NCBI RefSeq assembly: GCF_024158915.1
Contig: NZ_JAMZGF010000010.1
Location: 46,838-110,837, forward strand
Length of the DNA: 64,000 nucleotides
DNA from: Chryseobacterium sp. S0630
Lineage (GTDB): Bacteria; Bacteroidota; Bacteroidia; Flavobacteriales; Weeksellaceae
Reading direction: 5' to 3'
Positions within the stretch are counted from its first letter, which is position 1; each line of letters starts with the position of its first letter. A program made the position numbers and the translations under genes. Below, piece by piece: positions 1 through 11,030 of this stretch. Below the pieces are notes generated by a model. The model was given only the letters and a program-made list of their open reading frames with translations, searched no databases and was not told where the DNA came from.

Positions 1-1
1 A

Positions 2-295
2 CGTATCGAATCCTTTGCAGTGATCAATAATCTGTTTGCTGTACAGGGTAAAGCCTATTTGTTATTTAAAGTAAATATAGAAGATTATACAGGAGAAAGA
101 GGACCTGATATCACTGCAGGAACCCAACTGGTACGAAACACCAATACCGGAAAACTATATTTGGTAGATGATGGTTTATACAGATATTTTCCTACCATGT
201 TTGTATTTAATGCATATAAATTCAATGAAGGTGCTATTCAAAATAAACCTGTAAGAATGATGTTTACAGGTAAAGATGTTGCACATACTTACTAA
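2..295 (+). CDS. C-terminal part of an unrecognised protein (cut by window edge)
   Basis: The reading frame is open from the first bases of the window to a TAA at 293-295, so this is the 3' end of a longer gene. The GTG at 20 is only an internal codon. The visible 97 residues are rich in aromatic and polar residues (for example TGKLYLVDDGLYRYFP) and show no membrane segment or catalytic motif that I recognise. It ends just before a strong terminator shared with the convergent cobT. No function is proposed. Confidence 0.7.
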   Translation, partial: RIESFAVINNLFAVQGKAYLLFKVNIEDYTGERGPDITAGTQLVRNTNTGKLYLVDDGLYRYFPTMFVFNAYKFNEGAIQNKPVRMMFTGKDVAHTY

Positions 296-314
296 TTGTC
301 ATTAATTTAAGATA

Positions 315-346
315 AAAGGGGCTTCATTGCCCCTTTATTATTTTAT
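315..346. terminator. bidirectional intrinsic terminator
   Basis: An 8-bp perfect stem (AAAGGGGC / GCCCCTTT) with a 6-base loop is followed by an AT-rich run. It lies between the convergent partial gene and cobT and can serve both strands. Confidence 0.8.
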
Positions 347-350
347 AAAA

Positions 351-1364
<1,014 letters not shown>

Positions 1365-1454
1365 TTATAGTTATGTTAAATGGAAAAATGCAATATTAGT
1401 AAAATTCAATGAGTCTTTTTCTTTTGTCTTGATACAAAAGAAATAAAAGGTCAA

Positions 1455-2538
<1,084 letters not shown>

Positions 2539-2582
2539 AAAATAATATAAAAGCTTATTTTGCATAAAATTAAAAAATACAG

Positions 2583-3314
2583 ATGAAAAATATAATCGCT
2601 CTGTCTCCCATGTATACAGAAGACAGCAACAATCTAAAGAAAGCATCGCTCAGTTCTCCTTACGAGCTAAACCGCTTCAATGCAAAATGGAATGTTCCGG
2701 AAGAAGTTCGTGCAGATGTAGTAGCGGTATATGGTGAAGATATTTATGCAGAAATTGTTGCAGAACAGTGTAATCTAACATTAACAAAACCTAATAACAA
2801 CTGGTTATCAAGCATTTCAGACGAATTTACAAAGCGGAAAATTGCTTATGGAAAGCTGAAAGATTTTGTACATAAAGAAAATATTTTCATTAAATGTTCG
2901 GATTTTAAAAGCTTTAAAGCAGGAGTTTTCGATAAAGTTACAAATATCAAAGGCTTTGAAACACTTGATCCGGAAAGCATGGTTTTCACTTCAGAAGTTG
3001 TGGAATGGGAACTGGAAGTGAGATGTTTTGTTTTTAATAATGAAATTAAAACATATTCTTCCTATTGGCGAAATGATACTTTTGATACCACCGAGCTTTC
3101 TGAGAAAGAAAAAAAAGAGATGTTTACTTTCTTTGAATCTTTTATACAAAAGTATTCCTCTACTCTTCCTGTTGCCATTGTACTGGATTTTGGGATCATC
3201 AAGGAGAAAGGCTGGGCTTTAATTGAAGCAAATCCTGCATGGTGTTCTGGATTGTACGCTTGTGATGCGGAAAAAGCTTTGGAAGTGATTGTAAACAGTT
3301 GTATTAAAAATTAG
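2583..3314 (+). CDS. ATP-grasp protein (DUF4343 / R2K-type)
   Basis: A 243-aa protein with an ATP-grasp C-terminal half. The end shows the metal-binding pattern of the fold: D202 in IVLDFGI, then E215 and N217 in ALIEANPAW. A lysine-containing strand (IFIKCSDFKSFKAG) fits the nucleotide-binding region. The best match I recall is DUF4343/R2K family 3. ATP-grasp enzymes ligate a carboxylate or phosphate to an acceptor using ATP. Lying between two RlaP-like nucleotidyltransferases, this one may be the ligase of an RNA-repair set, but a peptide or amide ligase role is not excluded. Confidence 0.75.
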   Translation: MKNIIALSPMYTEDSNNLKKASLSSPYELNRFNAKWNVPEEVRADVVAVYGEDIYAEIVAEQCNLTLTKPNNNWLSSISDEFTKRKIAYGKLKDFVHKENIFIKCSDFKSFKAGVFDKVTNIKGFETLDPESMVFTSEVVEWELEVRCFVFNNEIKTYSSYWRNDTFDTTELSEKEKKEMFTFFESFIQKYSSTLPVAIVLDFGIIKEKGWALIEANPAWCSGLYACDAEKALEVIVNSCIKN

Positions 3315-3346
3315 ATCTCAAAAATACATATATATTGATTTTATAA

Positions 3347-4438
3347 ATGACCATCCAAGACCTAAAAAATAAAAACCTCCTCCTCTTCGAAGCCATTTCC
3401 GGAAGTAGAGCTTTTGGGCTGGAAACGGCAAATTCTGATACGGATATCCGCGGGGTGTATTATCTGCCGAAGGAAGATTTCTTTGGACTGAACTATATTC
3501 CGCAGATTTCCAATGAAACGAATGATATCACCTATTATGAAATCGGGAGATTTGTAGAACTGCTTCAGAAAAACAATCCTAATATTCTGGAAATTCTGGC
3601 AAGTCCGGAAGATTGTATTCAGTACAAGCATCCGTTGATGGATTTATTGAAAACAGAAGATTTCCTATCAAAATTGTGCAAAGATACTTTTGCAGGGTAT
3701 GCTGTTTCACAGATCAAAAAGGCAAAAGGTCTCAATAAAAAGATTGTAAATCCGATTGATAAAGAAAAAAAATCGATCCTGGATTTCTGTTTTATCCTTG
3801 ATGGACAAGGTTCTGTACTGTTAAAAAAATGGCTGCATGAATTCTCTGCATCCGCAGGACGGCATAGTCTCTCACAGGAAAATTGCGGATTGATAAACAT
3901 TGAACATACCAAAGGAATGTATGCACTATTTTATGACGAATCGGGGACATTGGGATATAAAGGAATTATTCAGAATGAAGAAGCCAATCAGGTTTCTGTA
4001 TCCTCCGTTCCTAAAGATGAAAAACCGGTGGCTTACCTGTTTTGCAATCTTGATGCTTACTCTGTGTATTGCAAAGACTACAGGGAATATTGGAAATGGG
4101 TTGCTGAGCGCAATGAAGACCGTTACAATGTCAATCAAACCCACGGGCAGAATTACGACAGTAAGAATATGATGCACACCATCCGACTGCTTCAGTCCTG
4201 CAAACAGATTTTTAAAAACAATTCATTGAAAATCCGTGTAGAAAACCGTGATGAACTCTTAGATATCAAAGCAGGAAACCAGTCTTATGAAAGTGTGATG
4301 GAAAAGGCAGAAAACTTGATACAATCAATAGAAAATCATTATTCCACTTCCACTCTACCCGACGCTCCGGATCTGAACAAAACCACAAAAATCTTAGTTC
4401 AAATCAGAGAAAAACTGTACAATAATGATGAATTATAA
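3347..4438 (+). CDS. second RlaP-like nucleotidyltransferase, long form
   Basis: A 363-aa protein with the same catalytic core as the gene at 1792: G19-S20 then D31-x-D33 (GSRAFGLETANSDTDIRG). The N-terminal 110 residues are the nucleotidyltransferase domain. The rest is an extra, mostly helical region that continues past position 300 and is absent from the shorter paralogue. It follows the ATP-grasp gene by 32 bases on the same strand. The two nucleotidyltransferases differ strongly in length and sequence, so they are not a recent duplication and probably act on different ends or substrates. Confidence 0.8.
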   Translation: MTIQDLKNKNLLLFEAISGSRAFGLETANSDTDIRGVYYLPKEDFFGLNYIPQISNETNDITYYEIGRFVELLQKNNPNILEILASPEDCIQYKHPLMDLLKTEDFLSKLCKDTFAGYAVSQIKKAKGLNKKIVNPIDKEKKSILDFCFILDGQGSVLLKKWLHEFSASAGRHSLSQENCGLINIEHTKGMYALFYDESGTLGYKGIIQNEEANQVSVSSVPKDEKPVAYLFCNLDAYSVYCKDYREYWKWVAERNEDRYNVNQTHGQNYDSKNMMHTIRLLQSCKQIFKNNSLKIRVENRDELLDIKAGNQSYESVMEKAENLIQSIENHYSTSTLPDAPDLNKTTKILVQIREKLYNNDEL

Positions 4439-4474
4439 ATGATGAGCTATGAATGGTGGGACTGTTGAAATCCA

Positions 4475-4722
4475 GCGCTCCCACTCTCAAACTCACCCAC
4501 CCTAAAACACTCTCCAAAACCCGAATCCCGAAACTCGCACCCACACACTCACTTACCCTCAAACGCTCCCACTCTCAAACTCTCCAACCTCGTCCCCAAA
4601 AATCCCGCAACTCTCATCCACACACTCAAACCCCGAAACTCGCACCTCGTACCCCGCAACTCTCCACCACACTCACTTACCCTCAAACTCTCCCACTCTC
4701 AAACCCTCAAACCCAAAACTCA
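4475..4722. repeat. C-rich degenerate intergenic repeat, copy 2 (longest)
   Basis: About 250 bases with hardly any G on the plus strand. The 15-base unit CTCCCACTCTCAAAC recurs exactly near 4478, 4565 and 4689, separated by degenerate variants. An open frame runs through it only because stop codons are rare in this composition. It fills the space between the nucleotidyltransferase and the convergent TfoX-like gene. Confidence 0.7.
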
Positions 4723-5061
4723 CTTCTTCGCCGCCTTCGCCATCGGATTATAATCAAGACATATTTTAATCCAATACTCAAAATCATCAGGTTTTTGAAA
4801 ACCGATCGGTTCTACATAGCAATAGCCATTTAACTGTTTTCCTTTCATAATCATTGGAAGAAAGCCTTTCTTCTCGGAAACCTCATCTTCCAGTTCGGGA
4901 TTGTAGCGGCACATCAGATTATCATGACTGATGTTGATGCACATCTTTCCGTTCACAAGAAAAGACAGCCCGCTGAACATTTTCTTTTCCTCGATCTCTA
5001 TATTATTTTCCATAGAAAGCCGTTCACGTACGCGGTCGGCAAGTTCTGTACTGTAAGCCAT
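4720..5061 (-). CDS. TfoX/Sxy N-terminal domain protein
   Basis: A 113-aa single-domain protein. The pattern MAYSTELADRVRERL ... EKKMFSGLSFLVNGKMC ... GYCYVEP is characteristic of the TfoX N-terminal domain family. In gamma-proteobacteria TfoX regulates competence; stand-alone versions in Bacteroidota have no established role. The ORF can extend upstream to 5184, but that stretch runs through a palindromic repeat, so the start at 5061 (MAYSTEL) is preferred. The C-terminal AKAAKK tail abuts the C-rich repeat. Confidence 0.85.
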   Translation of the reverse strand: MAYSTELADRVRERLSMENNIEIEEKKMFSGLSFLVNGKMCINISHDNLMCRYNPELEDEVSEKKGFLPMIMKGKQLNGYCYVEPIGFQKPDDFEYWIKICLDYNPMAKAAKK

Positions 5062-5102
5062 GATTTCATTTTTTTTTGATCTATCTCTTTTAGTAATAAT
5101 AG

Positions 5103-5176
5103 CTTCGACAGGCTCAGCCTGACAATGCTTAAAAATTGCGGTTGGTATTCCAGTTGTCACCCTGAGCCTGTCGAAG
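5103..5176. repeat. REP-like inverted repeat
   Basis: CTTCGACAGGCTCAG at 5103-5117 is exactly inverted as CTGAGCCTGTCGAAG at 5162-5176, and the complementarity extends imperfectly inward (TGACA / TGTCA). This palindrome type is a widely dispersed bacterial repeat. Here it lies upstream of the TfoX-like gene in a 340-base gap that otherwise holds only the promoter of the next gene. Confidence 0.85.
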
Positions 5177-5349
5177 GGCATCAATAAGAAAACCTCTGTT
5201 AATCATTAAGCTCGAGAATTAATTAAAGGGATAAGTTGATCAACTTTTTTGTTATTAAAATTAATAAAAAACCGTGATTAATGCGTTATTTTATGAGTTT
5301 GACTGAAGAATTCAAAATCCAATAAATAAAATTTTATTTAAATAAATTA

Positions 5350-5378
5350 TTGTTTTACGATAATTAATTATACATTTG
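5350..5378 (+). promoter_or_regulatory. Bacteroidota-type promoter of the DUF2975-HTH pair
   Basis: TTG at 5350-5352, an 18-base spacer and TACATTTG at 5371-5378, ending 23 bases before the ATG at 5402. Confidence 0.75.
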
Positions 5379-5401
5379 CAATATCAATTAAAGTTCGTAC
5401 C

Positions 5402-5917
5402 ATGAACCAGACCAAAATTATTGCAAGAATTTTATTTTATCTCTGTGCCTTACTTTCGGCCGGATATTTAATCACTTTTGGATATTCCTTATTCTGTCTG
5501 ATCACAGGATTTTCGGTTACGCCTTATAAAGAAGGACAGTTCCTTCATGTCAATTATCCTTTTACAGAACAGCCGTTTCTGAATATCGAAAACAATTACC
5601 CTTATATGATCTTTTCCTTTATGTTGGTGCTTATCACTTATGGAATCTTTTTCTGGTTATCTGCCAGGGTTTTCAAAGTGTTTTTCCAGCAAAAACTGTT
5701 TACTCAGGAAAATATCATTCAACTTAAGAGATTTTACCTGTATAATATTTTCATTCCCCTTCCACTGGTTATTGTCGCGAGTTTCTTTGTGGAAGTAGAA
5801 AGTATGATATGGGGACTGGTGTTTATTCACTTTATGCTTGGAATTTTCTGTCTGTTTCTTGCGAATATCTTTAAGCAAGGACTACATTTGCAAAACGAAC
5901 AAGACTTATTTATTTAG
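5402..5917 (+). CDS. DUF2975 family membrane protein
   Basis: A 171-aa protein with four predicted membrane segments (about residues 8-32, 68-92, 113-130 and 135-155) and a periplasmic loop between the first two. This matches the DUF2975 family. Such genes are typically paired with a small YozG-like XRE regulator, and one starts here only one base after the stop codon. The pair is therefore almost certainly co-transcribed from the promoter at 5350. The function of the membrane protein is not known. Confidence 0.8.
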   Translation: MNQTKIIARILFYLCALLSAGYLITFGYSLFCLITGFSVTPYKEGQFLHVNYPFTEQPFLNIENNYPYMIFSFMLVLITYGIFFWLSARVFKVFFQQKLFTQENIIQLKRFYLYNIFIPLPLVIVASFFVEVESMIWGLVFIHFMLGIFCLFLANIFKQGLHLQNEQDLFI

Positions 5918-5918
5918 A

Positions 5919-6122
5919 ATGCCAATTATAGTCAACTTAGATGTGATGCTTGCCAAACGAAAAATGCAGAGTAAAGAATTGGCAGAAAAACTGGGTATCA
6001 CGCCCGTGAACCTCTCTATCCTTAAAACCGGCAAAGCCAAAGGTGTCCGCTTCGATACCCTTGAAGCCATCTGTAAAATCCTGGAATGCCAGCCGGGAGA
6101 TATTCTTGAATTTAAAGAGTAA
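5919..6122 (+). CDS. small XRE/YozG-type helix-turn-helix regulator
   Basis: A 67-aa protein that is a single HTH domain: LDVMLAKRKMQSKELAEKLG, then ITPVNLSILKTGKAKGVRF as turn and recognition helix, ending CQPGDILEFKE. This CxPGDIL ending is typical of YozG-like Cro/CI regulators. The start at 5919 lies one base beyond the stop of the DUF2975 gene. It is probably a transcription factor controlled through its membrane partner, by analogy with other DUF2975-HTH pairs. Confidence 0.88.
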   Translation: MPIIVNLDVMLAKRKMQSKELAEKLGITPVNLSILKTGKAKGVRFDTLEAICKILECQPGDILEFKE

Positions 6123-6127
6123 TCGGG

Positions 6128-6205
6128 ATCCGGTTTGAGAGTGAGAGTGTTTGAGTGTTTTAGAGTTTGAGCGTCGGAGGGTTGGAGAGTGAGAGCGTTT
6201 GAGCA
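6128..6205. repeat. G-rich repeat, inverted copy of the C-rich family
   Basis: Read on the minus strand this gives CTCAAACGCTCTCACTC followed by CTCCAACCCTCC, nearly the same as part of 4555-4590. It is therefore a third copy of the family in the opposite orientation. Confidence 0.6.
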
Positions 6206-6223
6206 TGGTATGTGAAACTTCCA

Positions 6224-6315
6224 CTTCTAACTTCTAACCTCTAGCTTCTAGCTTCTAGCCTCCTGCCTCTAGCTTCTAGCTTCCAGCTTCCAGCCACCAA
6301 TTTCTAACTTCTAAA
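6224..6315. repeat. 8-base degenerate tandem repeat (CTTCTAGC type)
   Basis: About eleven degenerate units of CTTCTAAC / CTTCTAGC / CTTCCAGC in a row. It is intergenic, without an ORF, between the HTH gene and the ABC transporter genes. Confidence 0.7.
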
Positions 6316-6363
6316 TCAGCTGCCGAAAGGCCGCCTGTCCTTCTATTCCCCAAACACAACGTT

Positions 6364-7236
6364 ATGAACACATTAACCATCAGCAATCTTAGCCTTACCT
6401 ACAAGAATGGTTTCCAGGCTATTAAAAACATTTCACTGGACATCAACAACGGAATGTTTGGACTTCTTGGTCCGAACGGAGCCGGAAAATCTTCTTTGAT
6501 GAAAACCATTGTAGGGCTTCAGAAACCCACCTCCGGAACACTATTTTTCAATGAAATAGACATTGTTAAAAATCCTGATTATATCCAACAGAATCTGGGA
6601 TTTCTCCCACAGGATTTCGGAGTATACCCAAAAGTTTCAGCGTATGATCTATTGGAACATATTGCCGTATTGAAAGGGATTATCGACAAAAACGAACGTA
6701 AAAAACAAATTCTGAGTTTGCTGGAAAAAGTCAATCTTTCTGATTTTGCTAAAAAAGAAGTCCATACTTTTTCAGGAGGAATGAAGCAGCGGTTCGGTGT
6801 TGCCCAGGCCTTATTGGGAGATCCGAAGATCATCATTGTAGATGAACCTACTGCAGGATTAGATCCTGAGGAACGTAACCGTTTCAATACGCTGCTCAAC
6901 GATATCAGCCAGGATGTGATCGTCATTCTGTCCACGCATCTCGTTGAAGATGTCAGAAATCTCTGCTCGGAAATGGCGGTGATGAACCATGGCCAAATTC
7001 TCAGAAAAGGAAATCCGGGAAAACTGATCGCAGAACTTGACAACAGAATCTGGTCAAAACCTATTCACAAAAGTGAACTGGAAAGTTATCATTCCAATTA
7101 TGAAATCATCAGCAGACAGCTTTTGGAAAGAGAACTTCATATCACTGTATTTTCTGATGAATCTCCGAAAGACTTCAGCCCTGTAACCCCTTTGCTGGAG
7201 CACGTTTACTTCCACACACTCACCCAAAAACCTTAA
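6364..7236 (+). CDS. ABC transporter ATP-binding protein
   Basis: A 290-aa ATPase subunit. Walker A is GPNGAGKSS at residues 36-44, the signature is FSGGMKQR, Walker B is IIIVDEPTAGLDP, and the switch histidine is in LSTHLVED. It resembles the ATPases of ABC-2 type exporters. The stop codon is two bases from the start of the permease-peptidase fusion gene, so the two form an operon and the ATPase very probably energises that permease. Confidence 0.92.
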   Translation: MNTLTISNLSLTYKNGFQAIKNISLDINNGMFGLLGPNGAGKSSLMKTIVGLQKPTSGTLFFNEIDIVKNPDYIQQNLGFLPQDFGVYPKVSAYDLLEHIAVLKGIIDKNERKKQILSLLEKVNLSDFAKKEVHTFSGGMKQRFGVAQALLGDPKIIIVDEPTAGLDPEERNRFNTLLNDISQDVIVILSTHLVEDVRNLCSEMAVMNHGQILRKGNPGKLIAELDNRIWSKPIHKSELESYHSNYEIISRQLLERELHITVFSDESPKDFSPVTPLLEHVYFHTLTQKP

Positions 7237-7238
7237 TC

Positions 7239-10200
7239 ATGAATACGATATTTTTATTCGAAGCCAGACGCTCTTCCAAGCATTGGCTCACCTATCTTGT
7301 GGCCTTACTTTTAATTGGTCTCGGTATTTTTTGCGGCAGTCAGTTCAACCTTTCTGTAGGGGAAGGAATTTATTTAAACTCGCCTTACACCATCGGTTTT
7401 ATGACCGGAATGCTGAGCCTAGCCGTGATTTTTTTCGCTACGGTTTATGCATTGCAACTGCTTTTTAAAGATCAGGATTCAAAATTTGACAGCATTCTTT
7501 TTTCATTTCCTTTTTCAAAATTCACTTACCTGAAAGGGAAATTCTGCACCTATTTTTTACAGACTTTTTTAAGCTTTTCATTTTTAATGACAGGATTTAT
7601 CATAGGTCAGATGATGCGGACCGGAAGTGAAATGCAGGAAGGTTTTAACATTCTTCATTATATGTATCCTTTATTCATCTTCGGGTTTATCAATAGTCTG
7701 GTTGTCTGTAGTTTTCTGTTTCTCATAGCAGTTACGGTAAAGAGAAAATTACTGGTTGCAGTAGGTGGATTGCTTCTGTATGTTTTCTATATGATTATCC
7801 TGCTGTTTTCCAATTCACCATTTATGGCGGGAAGTCTGCCGCAGTCACTGGAAACGCAACAGTTTTCAGCTTTAATTGATCCTTTTGGATTATCTTCTTA
7901 TTTTATGGAAGCTCGTGATCTTACGGCTCATCAGAAAAATATACAGATGGTTCCTTTTTCAGGATACCTTTTGTTTAACAGAATTTTATTCTTTTTTATA
8001 TCTGTTGGAATTCTTCTGCTTTCACTCAAGCTATTTTCTTTCTCCAATACCTCTGGACAGAAAGTAAAAACATCAGGAAATACTCTTATATTTTCGGAAA
8101 CAAATGAAGCAGAATACTCCACTGTTACACCCAACTTTAATGGATGGAGTTCTTTCCGGTCTGTACTTTCATTTGCCAAAACGGATCTTACCTATTTGTT
8201 TAAAAGTGTTGCTGTTCCGGCTGTTTCCATTCTGCTATTATTTTGCGTTGGGATGGAAATGTATGCCGAAATTGAAAAAGGAATCCGTCTTCCCCAAAAG
8301 TATGCAAGTTCAGGTCTTATGGCTACAACCATTTCAGAGAATTTTCACCTGCTCGGACTTCTTATTTCCGCTTATTTTTTAAACGATGTCTACTGGAGAA
8401 GTTCTTCATCAGGATTTTCTCTGATTGAAAACAGTACTTATTTATCAAAAAACCGGTTAACCGGACATTTTATTTCCATCAGTTTTCTGCTGTGCTTCTT
8501 TACAGGAATTTTAATTATTCAGGGGATTATTTTTCAAATGGCGTATCAATATTTTCATATAGACTGGAAGGCTTATCTCGGGATTTTTCTTTTCAATACT
8601 TTCCCATTGATGCTGTTTTCCGGATTAATTCTTTTAATTAATGACAGAATTCCCAACAAATTCATTGCTCTTGGAGTTTCCATCCTTGCCGTCTTTATAT
8701 TATCTGGTCCGGTTTCAGGGAAACTGATCTCCTATCCTCTTTTCAGGATTTTTTCTGATTTTAAAGGTACATACAGCGATTTTAACGGCTATGGAATCTA
8801 TGAAAAGGCTTTTGCTCAAAGACTATTATTCGGAACAGGGATTATCAGTATTTTATGGATACTCAACAGTATTATAAAAACTAAAAAAGCCTCTGTACTT
8901 GCATATGGTTTCAGTATCATTCTGCTCATCTCAGGAATCTTTGCCGGAGTATTGTTTATGAAAGGATATATTCCAAAAAATGAAGATCAGACTATTCTAA
9001 GTTCCGCAGCATATGAAAAAAACTATCGAAAGTATGAAAAACTTCCACAGCCTGACATCACTGATATTGCTACAGAAATTAAATTGTATCCTTCTAAAAA
9101 CGCTTATCAGCTTGTTGGAAAATATACCCTTAAAAATCAAACCAATCATCCCATCAATAAGATTCTGATCAATTTTAATGAGGATTTAAAACTGGAATCT
9201 GCTGTATTAAAATGTGGTACTGAAATCTCAAAAATTAATAAACATGTTACAGAAGTTTCATTACAACAACCTCTTTTACCAGGTAAAATAGCTTCTCTTG
9301 ATTTTAAAATCTCCTATCAATGGTTTGCAGTAAACGGTCACAAGTCTTTCAATGCCATTATTGAAGACGGATCTTTTATGAGGATCAGCAGATATTATCC
9401 TACCATCGGTTATCAAAAAGATGATGAAATTCAGGATGAAAAAGAGCGCAACCAATTCAAGCTTGGAAAACTCACTGAACCAAAGAAACCGGAAGCTCCC
9501 GAAGTTTCAAAAAGGGATTTTATCAATTTGAATATGATTATTTCCACTGAAAAAAGCCAGACTGCCATAGGAACAGGGGATCTTATCAAAAAATGGTCAG
9601 AATCAGGACGCAATTATTTCGAGTATAAAGCAGATCAGATTCCTTTCCGGTTTGCCGTTTCTTCAGCAGAATACGAGGTAAAAAATATGAATTATAAAGG
9701 AATTGACATCAATATTTTCTATCATCAGAAACACTTTGAAAATGTGAATCACCTCCTTGAAAACGCAAAGCTTACTTTAGATTACTGTCAGCAGAATTTT
9801 GGACAATATCCTTTTAAAAGCATCAATTTTGCAGAGATTTCTTCTTTTACCAAAGGTTTTGCAGCGACAGCCTATCCTTCTGCCGTCTTTATGCCGGAAG
9901 ACATGATTTTTCACGCTAACATAGGTGCAGATAAGAAACAGGATGTCATCAATGAGCTTGCCGGTCATGAGCTTTCCCATCTGTGGTGGGGGAATAGTCA
10001 GATCAATCCCGATGACAGGGAAGGTTCTGTGATGCTTACCGAAACCCTCGCGATGTATACTGAAATGATGCTCTACAAAAAAATGCACGGCCAGGAAAAA
10101 ATGATGGAAAGAATAAAAGTACATCAACAGATTTACGACAATGAAAAAGGTCTGTCTGAAAATGTCCCGATCTACAAAGCTACAGGAGATGTTCCCCATA

Positions 10201-10481
10201 TTTCGTATTCCAAAGGAGCTGCGGCAATGGTACAATTGAGCAATGTATTAGGTGAAGAAAAAGTAAATATGGCATTGAAAAACTTTCTCAATAACAATCA
10301 TTATCCAAAGAAACCCACTTCTCTGGATCTGATCAATGAGTTTTATAACGTTGCTCCGGATATTTCCACCAGAAAACAAATCGACAGATTATTTAAAACC
10401 ATAGAAAATATAAGTTTTACTTCAGGTTCTAAAACTGCTTCTGCAAAGGCAAAACCCAAAGAACCTATCAACAGTTTTTAA
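7239..10481 (+). CDS. ABC-2 permease fused to an M1-family aminopeptidase
   Basis: A 1080-aa fusion. The first 570 residues hold about a dozen membrane segments in two ABC-2-type permease blocks. The C-terminal 480 residues are an M1 zinc metallopeptidase domain with H910-E-L-S-H914 and a downstream glutamate in LTETLA (E935), slightly further than in classical M1 enzymes. The YSKGAAAM segment supplies the usual catalytic tyrosine. The catalytic part should lie outside the inner membrane. Similar fusions are common in Bacteroidota, and a link between transport and peptide trimming is inferred only from the fusion. The ATPase partner is immediately upstream. Confidence 0.88.
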   Translation: MNTIFLFEARRSSKHWLTYLVALLLIGLGIFCGSQFNLSVGEGIYLNSPYTIGFMTGMLSLAVIFFATVYALQLLFKDQDSKFDSILFSFPFSKFTYLKGKFCTYFLQTFLSFSFLMTGFIIGQMMRTGSEMQEGFNILHYMYPLFIFGFINSLVVCSFLFLIAVTVKRKLLVAVGGLLLYVFYMIILLFSNSPFMAGSLPQSLETQQFSALIDPFGLSSYFMEARDLTAHQKNIQMVPFSGYLLFNRILFFFISVGILLLSLKLFSFSNTSGQKVKTSGNTLIFSETNEAEYSTVTPNFNGWSSFRSVLSFAKTDLTYLFKSVAVPAVSILLLFCVGMEMYAEIEKGIRLPQKYASSGLMATTISENFHLLGLLISAYFLNDVYWRSSSSGFSLIENSTYLSKNRLTGHFISISFLLCFFTGILIIQGIIFQMAYQYFHIDWKAYLGIFLFNTFPLMLFSGLILLINDRIPNKFIALGVSILAVFILSGPVSGKLISYPLFRIFSDFKGTYSDFNGYGIYEKAFAQRLLFGTGIISILWILNSIIKTKKASVLAYGFSIILLISGIFAGVLFMKGYIPKNEDQTILSSAAYEKNYRKYEKLPQPDITDIATEIKLYPSKNAYQLVGKYTLKNQTNHPINKILINFNEDLKLESAVLKCGTEISKINKHVTEVSLQQPLLPGKIASLDFKISYQWFAVNGHKSFNAIIEDGSFMRISRYYPTIGYQKDDEIQDEKERNQFKLGKLTEPKKPEAPEVSKRDFINLNMIISTEKSQTAIGTGDLIKKWSESGRNYFEYKADQIPFRFAVSSAEYEVKNMNYKGIDINIFYHQKHFENVNHLLENAKLTLDYCQQNFGQYPFKSINFAEISSFTKGFAATAYPSAVFMPEDMIFHANIGADKKQDVINELAGHELSHLWWGNSQINPDDREGSVMLTETLAMYTEMMLYKKMHGQEKMMERIKVHQQIYDNEKGLSENVPIYKATGDVPHISYSKGAAAMVQLSNVLGEEKVNMALKNFLNNNHYPKKPTSLDLINEFYNVAPDISTRKQIDRLFKTIENISFTSGSKTASAKAKPKEPINSF

Positions 10482-10540
10482 TTTTTTTGAAAATATTTTT
10501 TCAGGAATTGTAACAAAGTAAAATGATGAATTACTAATTA

Positions 10541-10567
10541 ATTGATATATCAATAATTGATACATCA
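10541..10567. promoter_or_regulatory. probable MarR operator
   Basis: A perfect 14-bp palindrome ATTGATATATCAAT (10541-10554) is followed directly by a near-palindromic TTGATACATCA. The pair ends 17 bases before the MarR-type start codon, a position typical for autoregulation. Confidence 0.55.
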
Positions 10568-10583
10568 TTTTAAATCTGAAAAT

Positions 10584-11024
10584 ATGGAAAAGTTAAATTC
10601 AATCATATTCTACAACATAGACAAAGCGATCAGAGCCTACAGAAACTATGCTCAGCGACAGCTGAAAGCTCATGGTTACACGATCACTATTGATCAGTGG
10701 CTTATCATCAAAGCGATTCTGGAAAACCCGGGAATTACCCAGAATGAAATTGGTGATCTTGTTTTTAAGGATAATGCTTCTGTCACAAGAATTATTGATT
10801 TAATGGTAAAATCCGAATACATTATCAGAAAAGTTCATCCTGAAGACCGAAGAAAAACCCAGCTGGAAGTGACAGATTCCGGGGTAAAAGTGATTAAAGA
10901 GGTTCAGAATATCGTAGAAAAGAACCGAAAAACAGCTTTAAAAGGCATCAGCAACAATGAACTGGAAGTGATGTATTCTGCTTTACTGAAAATTTCAGAA
11001 AACTGTCTCAACCCTAAAAAGTAA
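10584..11024 (+). CDS. MarR family transcriptional regulator
   Basis: A 146-aa winged-helix regulator. The recognition helix is in NASVTRIIDLMVKSEYI and the wing in PEDRRKTQLEVT, both typical of MarR. The start at 10584 (MEKLNS) is chosen over the upstream TTG at 10557 because the latter overlaps the palindromic operator candidate. It lies six bases before an outer-membrane receptor gene on the same strand, so it probably controls that gene and itself. The inducing ligand cannot be predicted. Confidence 0.9.
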   Translation: MEKLNSIIFYNIDKAIRAYRNYAQRQLKAHGYTITIDQWLIIKAILENPGITQNEIGDLVFKDNASVTRIIDLMVKSEYIIRKVHPEDRRKTQLEVTDSGVKVIKEVQNIVEKNRKTALKGISNNELEVMYSALLKISENCLNPKK

Positions 11025-11030
11025 AACGCT

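Noticed and set aside
4453..4833. 126-codon plus-strand ORF
   Set aside because: It runs through the C-rich repeat, where stop codons are rare, and overlaps the real TfoX-like gene. The protein is low-complexity.
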